DNA of 64,000 bases from Methylomonas sp. LL1 (GTDB lineage Bacteria > Pseudomonadota > Gammaproteobacteria > Methylococcales > Methylomonadaceae): the NCBI RefSeq assembly GCF_015711015.1, contig NZ_CP064653.1:3224001-3288000 (forward strand), written 5' to 3'. Both the position numbers and the translations under genes were made by a program. Every line of letters starts with the position of its first letter. The stretch's first letter is position 1. Below are positions 9,412 through 17,681 of this stretch, one piece after another. The notes beneath the pieces were generated by a model, which was not told the origin of the DNA, made no database searches, and saw only the letters and a program-made list of their open reading frames with translations.

Positions 9412-10563
9412 TTATTGTTCGGAGCTAGCCTCAATCTCATCATCATCCAAATAACAGCCCGGATCTTCGGCCCAAAAATCCCCGCTGATTTGATGAGCCC
9501 GCACCCGGGTGTTGCCGTTACAAATGGCTTGGTAATGGCAGCTACCGCAGCGGCCCTTTAGCGGCCTGGGTACGGATTTCAAACCCGCCATTAACGGGTC
9601 GGACACATCTGGCCAGATTTCGGAAAACGGCCTGTTCCGAACATTGCCTAAGCCATAGTGCCACCAAAAGGTATCGGGATGCACGTTGCCGAGATTATCG
9701 ATGTTGGCGACGTTAACGCCGGAGGCATTGCCGCCCCATTGCCGCAGTTTGGCCTGCATATGTTCCGCGTGCTCGGGAAAGCGGCGCTTGACCCAATGCA
9801 GAAAGTACACCGCGTCGGCATCGTTATTGCCGGTGACCACTTCCCGCTGCAATCCCTGTTGCTCCCAACTTAAAGATTTCTCGAACAGCATATCCATCAC
9901 CTGCCGGGTCAATTGGAACGCGGCATCGTCCTTACGGTTTTTGTTGCCGCGGCCGCCGTAATTCAGATGCGACAGATAAAATTTATCGATGTCTTCGTCG
10001 TCCATCAATTGCAACAGCGCGTCGAAATCGTGGGCATTATCCTGCGTCAACGTGAAGCGCACGCCGGCTTTGATATTGTGCTCCCGGCACAAGCGAATCC
10101 CCGCCAACGAGGCGTCGAATGAACCCTGTTTCTGGCGGAACTTGTCGTGCGCTTCGCGCATGCCATCCAGGCTGACGCCGATGTATTGATAGTCGATGGC
10201 GGCAATTTGCTCGATATTGTTTTCATTAATCAGCGTGCCGTTGCTGGACAAGGCCACATAAAAGCCCATGTCGCGGGCCCGCTGCGAGATGGCAAAAATA
10301 TCCGGATGCAGCAGCGGTTCGCCGCCGGACAAAATCAGCACCGGCACTTTGAAGGCTTTCAGGTCGTCCATCACCGCGTATATTTCCGGCGTGGACAATT
10401 CGCCGGGGAAATTGATGTCGGCGGAGGTGGTATAGCAATGCTTACAGGTCAGGTTGCAACGGCGGATCAGATTCCAGATTACCACCGGCCCCGACGGTTT
10501 GCGCGGCGGGGTCAATGGCGTCGGCTGCAATAGTTCGCGCGTGTATTGGCTGAGTCGAAACAT
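9412..10563 (-). CDS. nirJ: Radical SAM heme d1 synthase
   Basis: 383 residues. The radical-SAM cluster ligands are C36, C40 and C43 (C-N-L-T-C-K-H-C), and the C-terminus has a cysteine-rich SPASM-type region (C-G-S-C-H-Y-Q-A-I-C and a final D-P-G-C-Y). NirJ installs the carbonyl groups of heme d1 from 12,18-didecarboxysiroheme. It is the last gene of the operon and follows nirH by 3 bp, as in the order nirDLGHJ of Pseudomonas. AhbC/heme synthase-like enzymes are related, but the neighbours favour NirJ. Confidence 0.9.
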   Translation of the reverse strand: MFRLSQYTRELLQPTPLTPPRKPSGPVVIWNLIRRCNLTCKHCYTTSADINFPGELSTPEIYAVMDDLKAFKVPVLILSGGEPLLHPDIFAISQRARDMGFYVALSSNGTLINENNIEQIAAIDYQYIGVSLDGMREAHDKFRQKQGSFDASLAGIRLCREHNIKAGVRFTLTQDNAHDFDALLQLMDDEDIDKFYLSHLNYGGRGNKNRKDDAAFQLTRQVMDMLFEKSLSWEQQGLQREVVTGNNDADAVYFLHWVKRRFPEHAEHMQAKLRQWGGNASGVNVANIDNLGNVHPDTFWWHYGLGNVRNRPFSEIWPDVSDPLMAGLKSVPRPLKGRCGSCHYQAICNGNTRVRAHQISGDFWAEDPGCYLDDDEIEASSEQ

Positions 10564-10566
10564 CTG

Positions 10567-11046
10567 TTACCCCGTTATCCGTAAGCCGGTTTTCTTCAAG
10601 ATTTTGCTGCTGTACAGCACCGTCTGCCGGCGGGAATCAGCACCCAGCAAATCGGCAATAATGGCTATCTGCCGCTCTGCGTCCTGCTCGGTCTTGCCAT
10701 GCACCATGGCGAACAGGTTATACGGCCAATCCGGCAGATAGCGGGGCCGTTGATAGCAATGGCTGACAAAGGGCAGTTCGGCGACACGTTGCCCCAGCAT
10801 GTCTACGTGGTTATCGTCGACATCCCAGACCGTCATGCCGTTATATCGATAACCGAGTTTGTAATGATTGGGCACGGCGGCGATACGGCGGATCACGCCG
10901 GCCTCCCGCATGTCGGCCATGCGCAGCATCACTTCCTGGGCGCTCAGGCCCAATTGCTCGGCCACGGCCCGATACGGTTCGGCCACCAATGGCAAACCGG
11001 CTTGGGTGGCCTGGATGATTTGTCGGTCTATCGCGTCGAGTTTCAT
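10567..11046 (-). CDS. nirH: Siroheme decarboxylase subunit NirH
   Basis: 159 residues from the ATG at 11046, which overlaps the nirG stop (TGATG). AsnC/Lrp-like fold with an N-terminal winged helix (I-D-R-Q-I-I-Q-A-T-Q-A-G-L-P-L) and the family segment S-H-C-Y-Q-R-P. Together NirD, L, G and H decarboxylate siroheme to 12,18-didecarboxysiroheme. A longer upstream reading frame runs inside nirG and was not used. The H/L assignment rests on order and on similarity between this gene and nirL. Confidence 0.85.
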   Translation of the reverse strand: MKLDAIDRQIIQATQAGLPLVAEPYRAVAEQLGLSAQEVMLRMADMREAGVIRRIAAVPNHYKLGYRYNGMTVWDVDDNHVDMLGQRVAELPFVSHCYQRPRYLPDWPYNLFAMVHGKTEQDAERQIAIIADLLGADSRRQTVLYSSKILKKTGLRITG

Positions 11047-11489
11047 CAGGCTTCCAGCTGCAAACCCACGTAATATTCGCTGATTTTCGGCATGTTGTAG
11101 ACGCTCAGACCGGTTTGCAGTTCGATTTGCCCGATTACGTCTTGCACTTGTTCCGGCCTTTCGGTAGCCAGCACAAACCACATATTCAAACTATGGTTCC
11201 TGGCATAGTTATGCGCCACTTCCGGAAAACCGTTGACGATTTCGGTCACTTCCTCGAAACGTTCATCCGGCACCTTGAGAGCCGCCAATGTCAGCGCGCC
11301 GCCCATGTGCTCGGCGTGATACATCGGCCCGAAGCGCGACAACACGCCGTCGGCCAGCAAGCGTTGCAGCCTGTTCAGTAAATCCGCTTCGGTGATGCCG
11401 AGTTGATCGGCCACCCGCCGATACGGCGCTTCGCAGATTGGAAAATCCTGTTGCAGCCGGTTGATGATGGTTTTGTCGATGTCATCCAT
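11046..11489 (-). CDS. nirG: Siroheme decarboxylase subunit NirG
   Basis: 147 residues, AsnC-like. Residues D-I-D-K-T-I-I-N-R-L-Q-Q-D-F-P start the winged helix and H-N-Y-A-R-N-H is the family's conserved loop (compare N-H-N-Y-E-R-E-N in nirD), which sets the D/G type apart from the H/L type (C-Y-Q-R-P). It overlaps nirL by 8 bp and nirH by 1 bp, consistent with tight translational coupling of the decarboxylase genes. Confidence 0.85.
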   Translation of the reverse strand: MDDIDKTIINRLQQDFPICEAPYRRVADQLGITEADLLNRLQRLLADGVLSRFGPMYHAEHMGGALTLAALKVPDERFEEVTEIVNGFPEVAHNYARNHSLNMWFVLATERPEQVQDVIGQIELQTGLSVYNMPKISEYYVGLQLEA

Positions 11490-11982
11490 GGCCGACCTCC
11501 AGCTGTGGCTGCCGATAAAGCGCCCCGCGCTGCTTGAAACAGCGGCGGCTGAACAGTACTTCGAACGCGATGCCGGACAAGCCGCAGCTTTGCTGCAACG
11601 CCGCCCATTGCTGCAGCACCAATTCGCGGCTCTTGCCGTGTATCATGCAATACAGGTTGTACGGCCAGGTTTCGCCCTGCCGCGGCCGCTGGTAGCACAG
11701 ATTGACGCATTGCTGTTGACTGACCCGTTGGCCAACCGCCGCCACATCTTCGTCCGGAATATCCATCACGATCATCGCATTGGCCCGGTAGCCCAGCTGC
11801 CTGTGTTTGACCACCACCCCCCAGCGCTTGATCAATCCTTGGGTTTTCAGACTCATCAAGCGGTTGATGACGTCCTGCTCGCTGAGCGCCAATTGCTCGG
11901 CTATCGCGGCATAGGGCCGGGCCGCGATCGGCAGGCCGGCCTGCACGGCCGCAATCAGCTGAAAATCGATAGCGTCAATCAT
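11482..11982 (-). CDS. nirL: Siroheme decarboxylase subunit NirL
   Basis: 166 residues, AsnC-like. It has the H/L-type loop N-L-C-Y-Q-R-P-R and the W-P-Y-N-L-Y-C-M-I-H-G-K block shared with nirH. It overlaps nirD by 8 bp and nirG by 8 bp. The order D-L-G-H is the same as in Pseudomonas aeruginosa. It forms part of the cytoplasmic siroheme decarboxylase of the heme d1 route. Confidence 0.85.
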   Translation of the reverse strand: MIDAIDFQLIAAVQAGLPIAARPYAAIAEQLALSEQDVINRLMSLKTQGLIKRWGVVVKHRQLGYRANAMIVMDIPDEDVAAVGQRVSQQQCVNLCYQRPRQGETWPYNLYCMIHGKSRELVLQQWAALQQSCGLSGIAFEVLFSRRCFKQRGALYRQPQLEVGHG

Positions 11983-12430
11983 GCAGATTCAACTCGAAAC
12001 CCAGGTTGATGAAATAATCGGCCAACATCGGCAGCGGCATGGCTCGGTAACCGGTTTTTGCTTCAATATCGGCAATCACCGCCTGCAGATGGGCTTCGCC
12101 GTCAGCAATCAACACAAACCACAGATTGAAGCGGTTTTCCCGCTCGTAATTGTGATTGACTTCCGGATAGGCGCTGACCAATTCGGCGACGCGCGGCAAA
12201 TCCGCTTCCGGCACCGCCATCGCCACCAGCGCGCTGTTGCCTATCGCATTCGGCGCAATCACCGGGCCGATGCGGCTGATCATTTGTTGCTCGGATAAGG
12301 CCTGAAACGCCGACAAAACCTCGTCCTCGCTGACACCCAACTGCTCGGCAATATCCCGATACGGAGTGGGGCTGAGCGGAAAATCCTGCTGATAATTGTT
12401 TAACAGCTGCTTGTGCAAGGGCGACAACAT
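11975..12430 (-). CDS. nirD: Siroheme decarboxylase subunit NirD
   Basis: 151 residues, AsnC-like. The N-terminus L-L-N-N-Y-Q-Q-D-F-P-L-S-P-x-P-Y and the loop V-N-H-N-Y-E-R-E-N are typical of the NirD/NirG type. It begins 2 bp after the nirF stop. Many species fuse nirD and nirL; here they are separate but overlap. Confidence 0.85.
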   Translation of the reverse strand: MLSPLHKQLLNNYQQDFPLSPTPYRDIAEQLGVSEDEVLSAFQALSEQQMISRIGPVIAPNAIGNSALVAMAVPEADLPRVAELVSAYPEVNHNYERENRFNLWFVLIADGEAHLQAVIADIEAKTGYRAMPLPMLADYFINLGFELNLHD

Positions 12431-12432
12431 GC

Positions 12433-13611
12433 TTACAAACCCAGTTGATTGGCGCGGTTACTGAAGAAAATCCCGCTGGGTTTTTGCGCCGGCAAGCGGG
12501 CGGTTTCAGCCAGGGTTTCGGTGTCGTACACCATCACCCGGTCTTCATCGCGTACAGCCAGCCAAACCGCTTCGCCGCGCGGGCTGAATTCCATGTGCAG
12601 TACCGCCTTGCCGGGTTGCAGAGTTTTAACCACCTTGAAATCCTTGACGTCGATCACCTGCACGGTCTGATTGTCCGGGAAGGCGAAATTCACCCACACC
12701 TGCCGTCCATCCGGGCGAGACATCACGAAGACCGGCTGGCCGGCCACCGGAATGCGCCGAACCAACGACCAATCCCGGGTATCGACCACCAGCACTTCAT
12801 GGCGGCCGATGGCGGGCACCAACAACCAGTTGCCGGCCACCGTCCAGCCTTCCAGATGCGGCATTTTATAAACCGGGGTTTGCGCGTCGTCCTTGCCGTA
12901 ATCTTGCAGGATGTGTTTGACGCCCTGCTCCGGCTGCCACAAATCCAGCAGAGCCAAGCCTTTTTCGCCGAACAGACCGGCAGCGTAGAAATGCCCATCC
13001 GGCGTCAACAAGGCATCGTAGGGCTGCTTGCCGATGTCCTGGAATTTTTGCACTTGCGGTTGGCGCGGATTCTTGGCATCGATCAGCCAGATTTGGTTGC
13101 CTTCAAACAAGCTGCAGACGAAACGTCGACCGGGCGCATCGACCAAGCCGACCACCTTGGATAATTGATTGTCTTCACCATAAACCGCCGGAATTTCCGC
13201 CAGTTGCTCCAGCGTATCGGCATCAAACAGTTTCACGCCGCCCGGCGTGTAGTTGGACACGGCGATGACCTTGCCATCCTGCGAGATAGCTCCGCCTATG
13301 CTGTTGCCGGCCTGGATGATGCGGTTGGCTATCTTGTCTTGCAGCAAATCGATCTTGCTCAAACCGCCGTCGCGCCCAAACACGTAGGCGTAGTGCTGAT
13401 CGCGGGAAAACACCACCGAAGCGTGGGACAAGTCGCCCAAGCCCTCGATGCGGCTAAGCATGGCGGGCTTGCTGGTGTTGACGATTTGCACGCTGCCTTG
13501 CTCGCGCTCGATCACTACGCCGAGGTCGCCGGTGGCGCGCAATTCGGCCTGGCTGCATGCCGCCAACAGCAAAGGAAAAATCAACGGTAGGGTGTTAAAT
13601 AGGGGTTTCAT
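12433..13611 (-). CDS. nirF: Heme d1 biosynthesis lipoprotein NirF
   Basis: 392 residues with a d1-type beta-propeller. The N-terminus is a lipoprotein signal ending L-A-A-C at C19, so the mature protein should be anchored in the periplasm. G-D-L-G-V-V-I-E-R, G-L-G-D-L-S-H-A-S and A-G-N-S-I-G-G-A-I-S-Q-D-G are family hallmarks, as is the ending P-S-G-I-F-F. NirF acts late in heme d1 formation and is thought to work with the cytochrome cd1 and NirN in the periplasm. It lacks a c-heme motif. Confidence 0.93.
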   Translation of the reverse strand: MKPLFNTLPLIFPLLLAACSQAELRATGDLGVVIEREQGSVQIVNTSKPAMLSRIEGLGDLSHASVVFSRDQHYAYVFGRDGGLSKIDLLQDKIANRIIQAGNSIGGAISQDGKVIAVSNYTPGGVKLFDADTLEQLAEIPAVYGEDNQLSKVVGLVDAPGRRFVCSLFEGNQIWLIDAKNPRQPQVQKFQDIGKQPYDALLTPDGHFYAAGLFGEKGLALLDLWQPEQGVKHILQDYGKDDAQTPVYKMPHLEGWTVAGNWLLVPAIGRHEVLVVDTRDWSLVRRIPVAGQPVFVMSRPDGRQVWVNFAFPDNQTVQVIDVKDFKVVKTLQPGKAVLHMEFSPRGEAVWLAVRDEDRVMVYDTETLAETARLPAQKPSGIFFSNRANQLGL

Positions 13612-13623
13612 AATCTTGAATGC

Positions 13624-14229
13624 TTAGTCGGCGAATACTTCCTGCAAGTCGATCGTGCAATCCGGAAACAAATAAGGGCTGGCGCTGTCTTCGCCGGCAA
13701 ACATGTTCAGCAACCGGTATAGATCCTGTTCTTCGTCGAGCACAAATTGGTGCACCGCCTGCTCGAATGGATAAACGATCCAGTATTCCTTGACCCCGCT
13801 TTCCCGATACAGCTCGAATTTGGTCTGGATTTCCTTTTTGGAGTTGCCCTTGGACAAAATCTCGATGATCCAGTCCGGCGCCCCCAGGCAACCGCGTTGA
13901 TCGAGCTTTTCGGTATCGCAAATCACGCATAAATCGGGTTGGACGACAGTAAAAATATCCTGATTGGCCACCACCGATTTGCGGCGGTCATACAGGCGCA
14001 CATCGAAGGGCGCGGCAAACAACTGGCAAGCTTGCCTCTTGAACTGCGCGTAGAGAATACCCGTCAGCCGCGTGGCAATTCGCTGATGATCCAGACTCGG
14101 CGCCGGGCTTATCAAACTGACCTTGCCCCTGAACAATTCTATGGTTTCGTCCAAACGCCAAGTCAGGTAATCCGCATAAGAATATCTGCCGTTTAAATCC
14201 AGTTGAGAAAGATGCGTGACTATTGCCAT
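13624..14229 (-). CDS. Uma2 family (DUF820) restriction-endonuclease-fold protein
   Basis: 201 residues. The Uma2 pattern is clear: Y-x-x-W-(x)n-E-L-F-R-G-K-V near residue 32, S-P-A-P-S-x-x-H-Q at about 41-49, V-Q-P-D-L (about 96-100) and a later W-I-I-E-I-L-S-K-G. This fold carries PD-(D/E)XK-like residues, but cellular roles are unknown and the genes are spread widely and mobile. It lies between DUF3465 and nirF on the same strand, an unusual position in a nir operon. Confidence 0.85.
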   Translation of the reverse strand: MAIVTHLSQLDLNGRYSYADYLTWRLDETIELFRGKVSLISPAPSLDHQRIATRLTGILYAQFKRQACQLFAAPFDVRLYDRRKSVVANQDIFTVVQPDLCVICDTEKLDQRGCLGAPDWIIEILSKGNSKKEIQTKFELYRESGVKEYWIVYPFEQAVHQFVLDEEQDLYRLLNMFAGEDSASPYLFPDCTIDLQEVFAD

Positions 14230-14283
14230 GAGTTTACCTCTGGGTTTAATGCCTGCGTTCCATGATTGTAAAGCTAACCCGGA

Positions 14284-14691
14284 CTATTGATAGGTGCGCC
14301 CGGCATGCTGGAGCCAGCCGCCAACATGCCGCCGCTGGGGATCATGGTGGGTCCAGTGCAAGGTGCCGCCCTTCTCGCTCCATTCGTATTCGCCGAAAAA
14401 GGCTACCTTATCGCCGATCCGCAAAGCCTCTATCCTGTCCGCCAGATCGATATTGTGCGCAATCAACAGGGTTTGCCCCGAGTTCAAGCGCAGAATAAAG
14501 CGTTGGTGGCGGCTGCCGTGATTGTCGTCCGGCAATAGTTTAATCACCGTGCCTTCGCCTTCGATTTGCAAATCGCTACGTTGCTGCCGGTAGGCTTGTT
14601 CGATTAACCCATCAGCGGCTGAATTGTCGGCCAAAACCAGCTGCTGCAACGAAATCAGCACGCTAAACGCTAATAGCACAACTTTGTTCAT
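14284..14691 (-). CDS. DUF3465 family secreted protein
   Basis: 135 residues from the ATG at 14691, which overlaps the nirC stop (ATGA). Residues 1-21 form a Sec signal peptide ending V-L-A. The mature part shows G-T-V-I-K-L-L-P-D-D, a central I-A-H-N-I-D-L-A block, G-E-Y-E-W and W-T-H-H-D-P, features I associate with DUF3465. The function is unknown. Its tight coupling to nirC suggests expression with the nitrite reductase in the periplasm. Upstream in-frame sequence is the shadow of nirC and was excluded. Confidence 0.75.
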   Translation of the reverse strand: MNKVVLLAFSVLISLQQLVLADNSAADGLIEQAYRQQRSDLQIEGEGTVIKLLPDDNHGSRHQRFILRLNSGQTLLIAHNIDLADRIEALRIGDKVAFFGEYEWSEKGGTLHWTHHDPQRRHVGGWLQHAGRTYQ

Positions 14692-14996
14692 TGCCCGAAT
14701 CCTTGCCGCAATTGGCGAATCAGCCAAGCCGTTTCCTCGACGTTCAAAAACGGCTGCCACGGAGGCATTGCGGTGCCGGCCCGACCTTTTTGGATCGCAT
14801 CCAGCAACAGTTCGTCGCTCTTGCCGGCCAACGCCTCCGGCATCAACGACGGCCCCAAGCCGCCCTTGGGCGGCAGGCCGTGACAGGAACCGCAATCGTG
14901 CTTGAGCATATTCAGCAGTTCCTGCTGCCGCTGCGGATTTGGTGCGTCCGCAACAGCGACATTGCAAAGCAAGGCTATCAACCAGACAAAGCGCAT
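14688..14996 (-). CDS. nirC: Cytochrome c55X, NirC type
   Basis: 102 residues: signal peptide to about residue 17, one c-heme site C35-G-S-C38-H39, and a distal M in G-T-A-M-P-P-W. The D-C-G-S-C-H-G-x-P-P-K-G-G-L-G context is characteristic of NirC, a small periplasmic cytochrome involved in electron supply or maturation of cytochrome cd1. It is 3 bp downstream of the other small cytochrome gene. Confidence 0.82.
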   Translation of the reverse strand: MRFVWLIALLCNVAVADAPNPQRQQELLNMLKHDCGSCHGLPPKGGLGPSLMPEALAGKSDELLLDAIQKGRAGTAMPPWQPFLNVEETAWLIRQLRQGFGQ

Positions 14997-14999
14997 AAG

Positions 15000-15308
15000 C
15001 TACGGCTTGACGCTACCGTAATAACCGGCGATGTCGTTGATTTCGGCATCGGTCAGAGAGCCGGCAATCGCGTTCATAATATCCGACACACGAGTTTTAT
15101 CACGATATTGCTTGATGGCGGTTTTCAGGTACTCGGGATCACGACCACCCAAGGGCGGAAATGGCGCGTCGGCGCTAGGCATGCGAATGCCGTGGCATTG
15201 CGAGCAAACCGCCGCCGCTTTGGCTTGCCCGACATACAAACTGGCCGCCTGGCTGGAGCCGGCCAGCGACAAGCCCGCTAGCAGTACAATGGAGGATTTC
15301 AATTTCAT
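15000..15308 (-). CDS. Small class I cytochrome c
   Basis: 102 residues: Sec signal peptide (to about A21) and one heme site C35-S-Q-C38-H39. A methionine near I-M-N-A-I-A-G-S-L-T is the likely sixth ligand. Its start overlaps the nirS-like stop (ATGA), so it is likely the direct electron donor to the reductase, the position held by nirM in Pseudomonas. The sequence resembles c-553/c4 single-heme domains more than cytochrome c551. Confidence 0.8.
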   Translation of the reverse strand: MKLKSSIVLLAGLSLAGSSQAASLYVGQAKAAAVCSQCHGIRMPSADAPFPPLGGRDPEYLKTAIKQYRDKTRVSDIMNAIAGSLTDAEINDIAGYYGSVKP

Positions 15309-16888
15309 TTTGATTGCTCCATTTCGTCGGGTGACAAACCACGGGTCATGTATTTGACGCGGCCTCTGGAGAAAATCCCGGCCGGGCTTTCCATCGGAAC
15401 GGTAGCAACTTTTTGTAACGAGGTGGAATCGTAAACCACCACTTCGTCGCCGTTATAGCCGGCGCTGATATATAAAAACTTGCCGTCGGCGCTATATTCC
15501 GGGAAGTAAGCGTGGCCGCCGACATCCAGGGTTTTCACCACTTCCAGAGTTTTCTTGTCGATCAACTGCACGGTGCGGGCGCGTCTGTCCTTGCTGATGA
15601 TGTCCACCGCTACGTAGGGCGCGTTGGCGTGCGCGGCGGGCGATTCGGTGCCGCCGGAAACCGGGATTTGTTTGACCACTTCCATTTTATCCAGGTCCCA
15701 AACGCTGACCACCATCTTGTCGCAATCGCCAAAGTTGGTACCGAAGCCCAGGGTTCGGCCGTCAACCTTGACCGCCGAACCGCCACCGACATGCGGCACA
15801 CAACCGGCCGGCAGTTGTTTGATCAACTTGCGCTCTTCCAAGTCGATGGCGGCGACGATGCTGTCGTCGTAAGAAGCCACCATCAATTTTTTACCGCCGT
15901 GAGTCAGGAAGGCGTCATGTAAATGACGACCGACTTTCTCGATCTTGGTAACCGGAAAACCTTCTTTTTTGTAATCGACAATCCAAACCTGGCCGGCATT
16001 TTCCAGCGCAATGGCGAAAATATCGGCATACGGTGTGCCGATGATCATGCCGGAATCGGACGACACCTGTTTACCGTCGGGGTCAATGCCTTCCAGCTCG
16101 AAAGTTTTCAACGGCTCCAACGTATCGGCATCGAGAATCACCGCGTTATGCGGCACGAAAGAGCCGGCCATGATGTATTTGCCGTCGCGGGAAACTCCCA
16201 TGCCGGGGCCGTTCCAGCCGGTTTTGATGCTACGGGTGGCTTGCATGGAATACAAATCGACCTTGAAAATCTCGGCGGTATCGGTTTTTACATAGGCCCA
16301 ACGCGGATTGGCCGGGTTGAAGTCGATAATGTGCGCGGCGGTACCGGTAGACACTTCGCCGACTTTTTGGTGCGTGGCGCTGTTGATAAAAATCGCTTTG
16401 GAACCTTCGCCACGACCGTATTTACCGCGCGCCGCCACCCCGATCAGATTTTCAAACTTTTCGTCGATTTGGAAAGTAGGCTTGGCCGGCAAGGTGCTTT
16501 CATCTTTAACATAGACTTTCAGCGACTTTTTCATGTCGTCGATAGTCCAGGCCGGATTCGGTTGCTTTGGCGTTTCCTGCAGATGTTTGATGACGCCGCG
16601 AATCTCGTCGTCGGACAGTTTGCCGTAAAACGGAGGCATCAGGGTGTCAAAGCTGCCGGCCATCACAATAGTACGAAGCGCGGTCGGGCTGCGACCTTTC
16701 AAGGTTTCGCTATTCAGGGCCGGCGCCAGATAACCGCCGTGATCGGAACCGTGGCAACTGGCGCAGTTGTCCTGATACAGCTGATGCATGTTGTCGGATT
16801 TTGCCATTGCCATCCCGGATGACAATAACGTGGCGATCGAAACCGCTAGAAGGGATTGATTCAGTCGTTTTGTATTCGTTATTTTCAT
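15305..16888 (-). CDS. nirS: Cytochrome cd1 nitrite reductase-like protein
   Basis: 527 residues: signal peptide (1-29), cytochrome c domain with C42-A-S-C45-H46 and candidate axial M84, then a d1-type eight-bladed propeller. H186 (T-A-A-H-I) fits the proximal heme d1 ligand, and H324 (L-H-D) and H366 (V-P-H-V-G) fit the two distal catalytic histidines; their 42-residue spacing equals His327/His369 of the Pseudomonas enzyme. The C-terminus (S-P-A-G-I-F) looks more like NirF than NirS, so the protein is divergent. NirN is the main alternative. It heads the operon behind a 195-bp divergent promoter region. Confidence 0.75.
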   Translation of the reverse strand: MKITNTKRLNQSLLAVSIATLLSSGMAMAKSDNMHQLYQDNCASCHGSDHGGYLAPALNSETLKGRSPTALRTIVMAGSFDTLMPPFYGKLSDDEIRGVIKHLQETPKQPNPAWTIDDMKKSLKVYVKDESTLPAKPTFQIDEKFENLIGVAARGKYGRGEGSKAIFINSATHQKVGEVSTGTAAHIIDFNPANPRWAYVKTDTAEIFKVDLYSMQATRSIKTGWNGPGMGVSRDGKYIMAGSFVPHNAVILDADTLEPLKTFELEGIDPDGKQVSSDSGMIIGTPYADIFAIALENAGQVWIVDYKKEGFPVTKIEKVGRHLHDAFLTHGGKKLMVASYDDSIVAAIDLEERKLIKQLPAGCVPHVGGGSAVKVDGRTLGFGTNFGDCDKMVVSVWDLDKMEVVKQIPVSGGTESPAAHANAPYVAVDIISKDRRARTVQLIDKKTLEVVKTLDVGGHAYFPEYSADGKFLYISAGYNGDEVVVYDSTSLQKVATVPMESPAGIFSRGRVKYMTRGLSPDEMEQSK

Positions 16889-16998
16889 TATGAATTCCTG
16901 TCATCCGCGAGTTAAAAAAAGAGCCAACGCGAGAGCATTAAACCATAAAAGCCAGGCTATACCGCCTTTCACGCACCGTTATGGAACAATTTCTGGTT

Positions 16999-17031
16999 GA
17001 CTCGAGGCCGAATGTTATAAAATTTCGAGTC
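16999..17031. promoter_or_regulatory. Palindrome in the nirS/MarR divergent region
   Basis: GACTCGA (16999-17005) and TCGAGTC (17025-17031) form an inverted repeat centred in the 195-bp gap between the nirS-like gene and the marR-type gene. TTGACT overlaps the left arm and an AT-rich TTATAAAAT lies between the arms. This is a plausible operator for the adjacent regulator. I found no FNR-type TTGAT-N4-ATCAA site. Binding is inferred only. Confidence 0.4.
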
Positions 17032-17083
17032 GCTATTAAACTGCCTGAGCCGCGCGCTTGTCAACCCCAGGAGCAATGATAGA

Positions 17084-17656
17084 ATGCACCTTATGTCACA
17101 GACCGATATTTACGAACTCATAGAATGCATGACCGCGCTGATACGCTCCGAAGAGCGTAAAAAATGCACGGAGCTGGGCTTGCAACCGGTACATTTTCAG
17201 GTATTGAACTACCTGTCGCGCTGCAACAAATACAGCAATACGCCGGCCGCCGTCGCCAATTACCTAGGCATGACCCGTGGCACGGTATCGCAGTCGCTGA
17301 TCATTCTGGAAAAAAAAGGCTTCATCGAAAAGACCCCGGATCCAAGGGACAAGCGTGTGATTCATCTGCGCTTGCTGCCGGAAGGCATAAGCATTTTGAA
17401 GCAAGCCCGCCCGTCCGGCCTGTTCAACAGCGCAACCGACATTCTGAAAGGCGGCGGCCCCGTACTTTCCGATGCCAATGTGTTCGAACAAGCCCTGACC
17501 GCGCTGCAAAAAGCCAATCAATCCCAATCGTTCGGCGTTTGTAAGACCTGCCGCAATTTTAGCGAAAAAGACGGCGAGTTTTTCTGTCAGCTGACTCAGG
17601 AAAAGCTGACCGACGGTGACAGCGAGCAAATCTGTCAGGAACACAAACCGGTTTGA
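17084..17656 (+). CDS. MarR-type regulator with C-terminal four-cysteine motif
   Basis: 190 residues. Residues 35-100 form a MarR winged helix ([18 protein letters not shown] for the recognition helix and D-P-R-D-K-R wing). The tail has C153-x2-C156, C168 and C184, which could bind zinc or an iron-sulfur cluster. It is divergent from the nir operon, so a redox- or NO-responsive role in nir control is attractive but unproven. An alternative start is the methionine at residue 4. Confidence 0.8.
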   Translation: MHLMSQTDIYELIECMTALIRSEERKKCTELGLQPVHFQVLNYLSRCNKYSNTPAAVANYLGMTRGTVSQSLIILEKKGFIEKTPDPRDKRVIHLRLLPEGISILKQARPSGLFNSATDILKGGGPVLSDANVFEQALTALQKANQSQSFGVCKTCRNFSEKDGEFFCQLTQEKLTDGDSEQICQEHKPV

Positions 17657-17681
17657 CCGGGCACACCTTGAACACCTCATC

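Noticed and set aside
12445..13164. 239-residue plus-strand frame
   Set aside because: Antisense to nirF, whose motifs are unambiguous.
15923..16822. 299-residue open frame on the plus strand
   Set aside because: It lies fully antisense to the nirS-like gene, has no family-like motif, and arises from the codon bias of the real gene.
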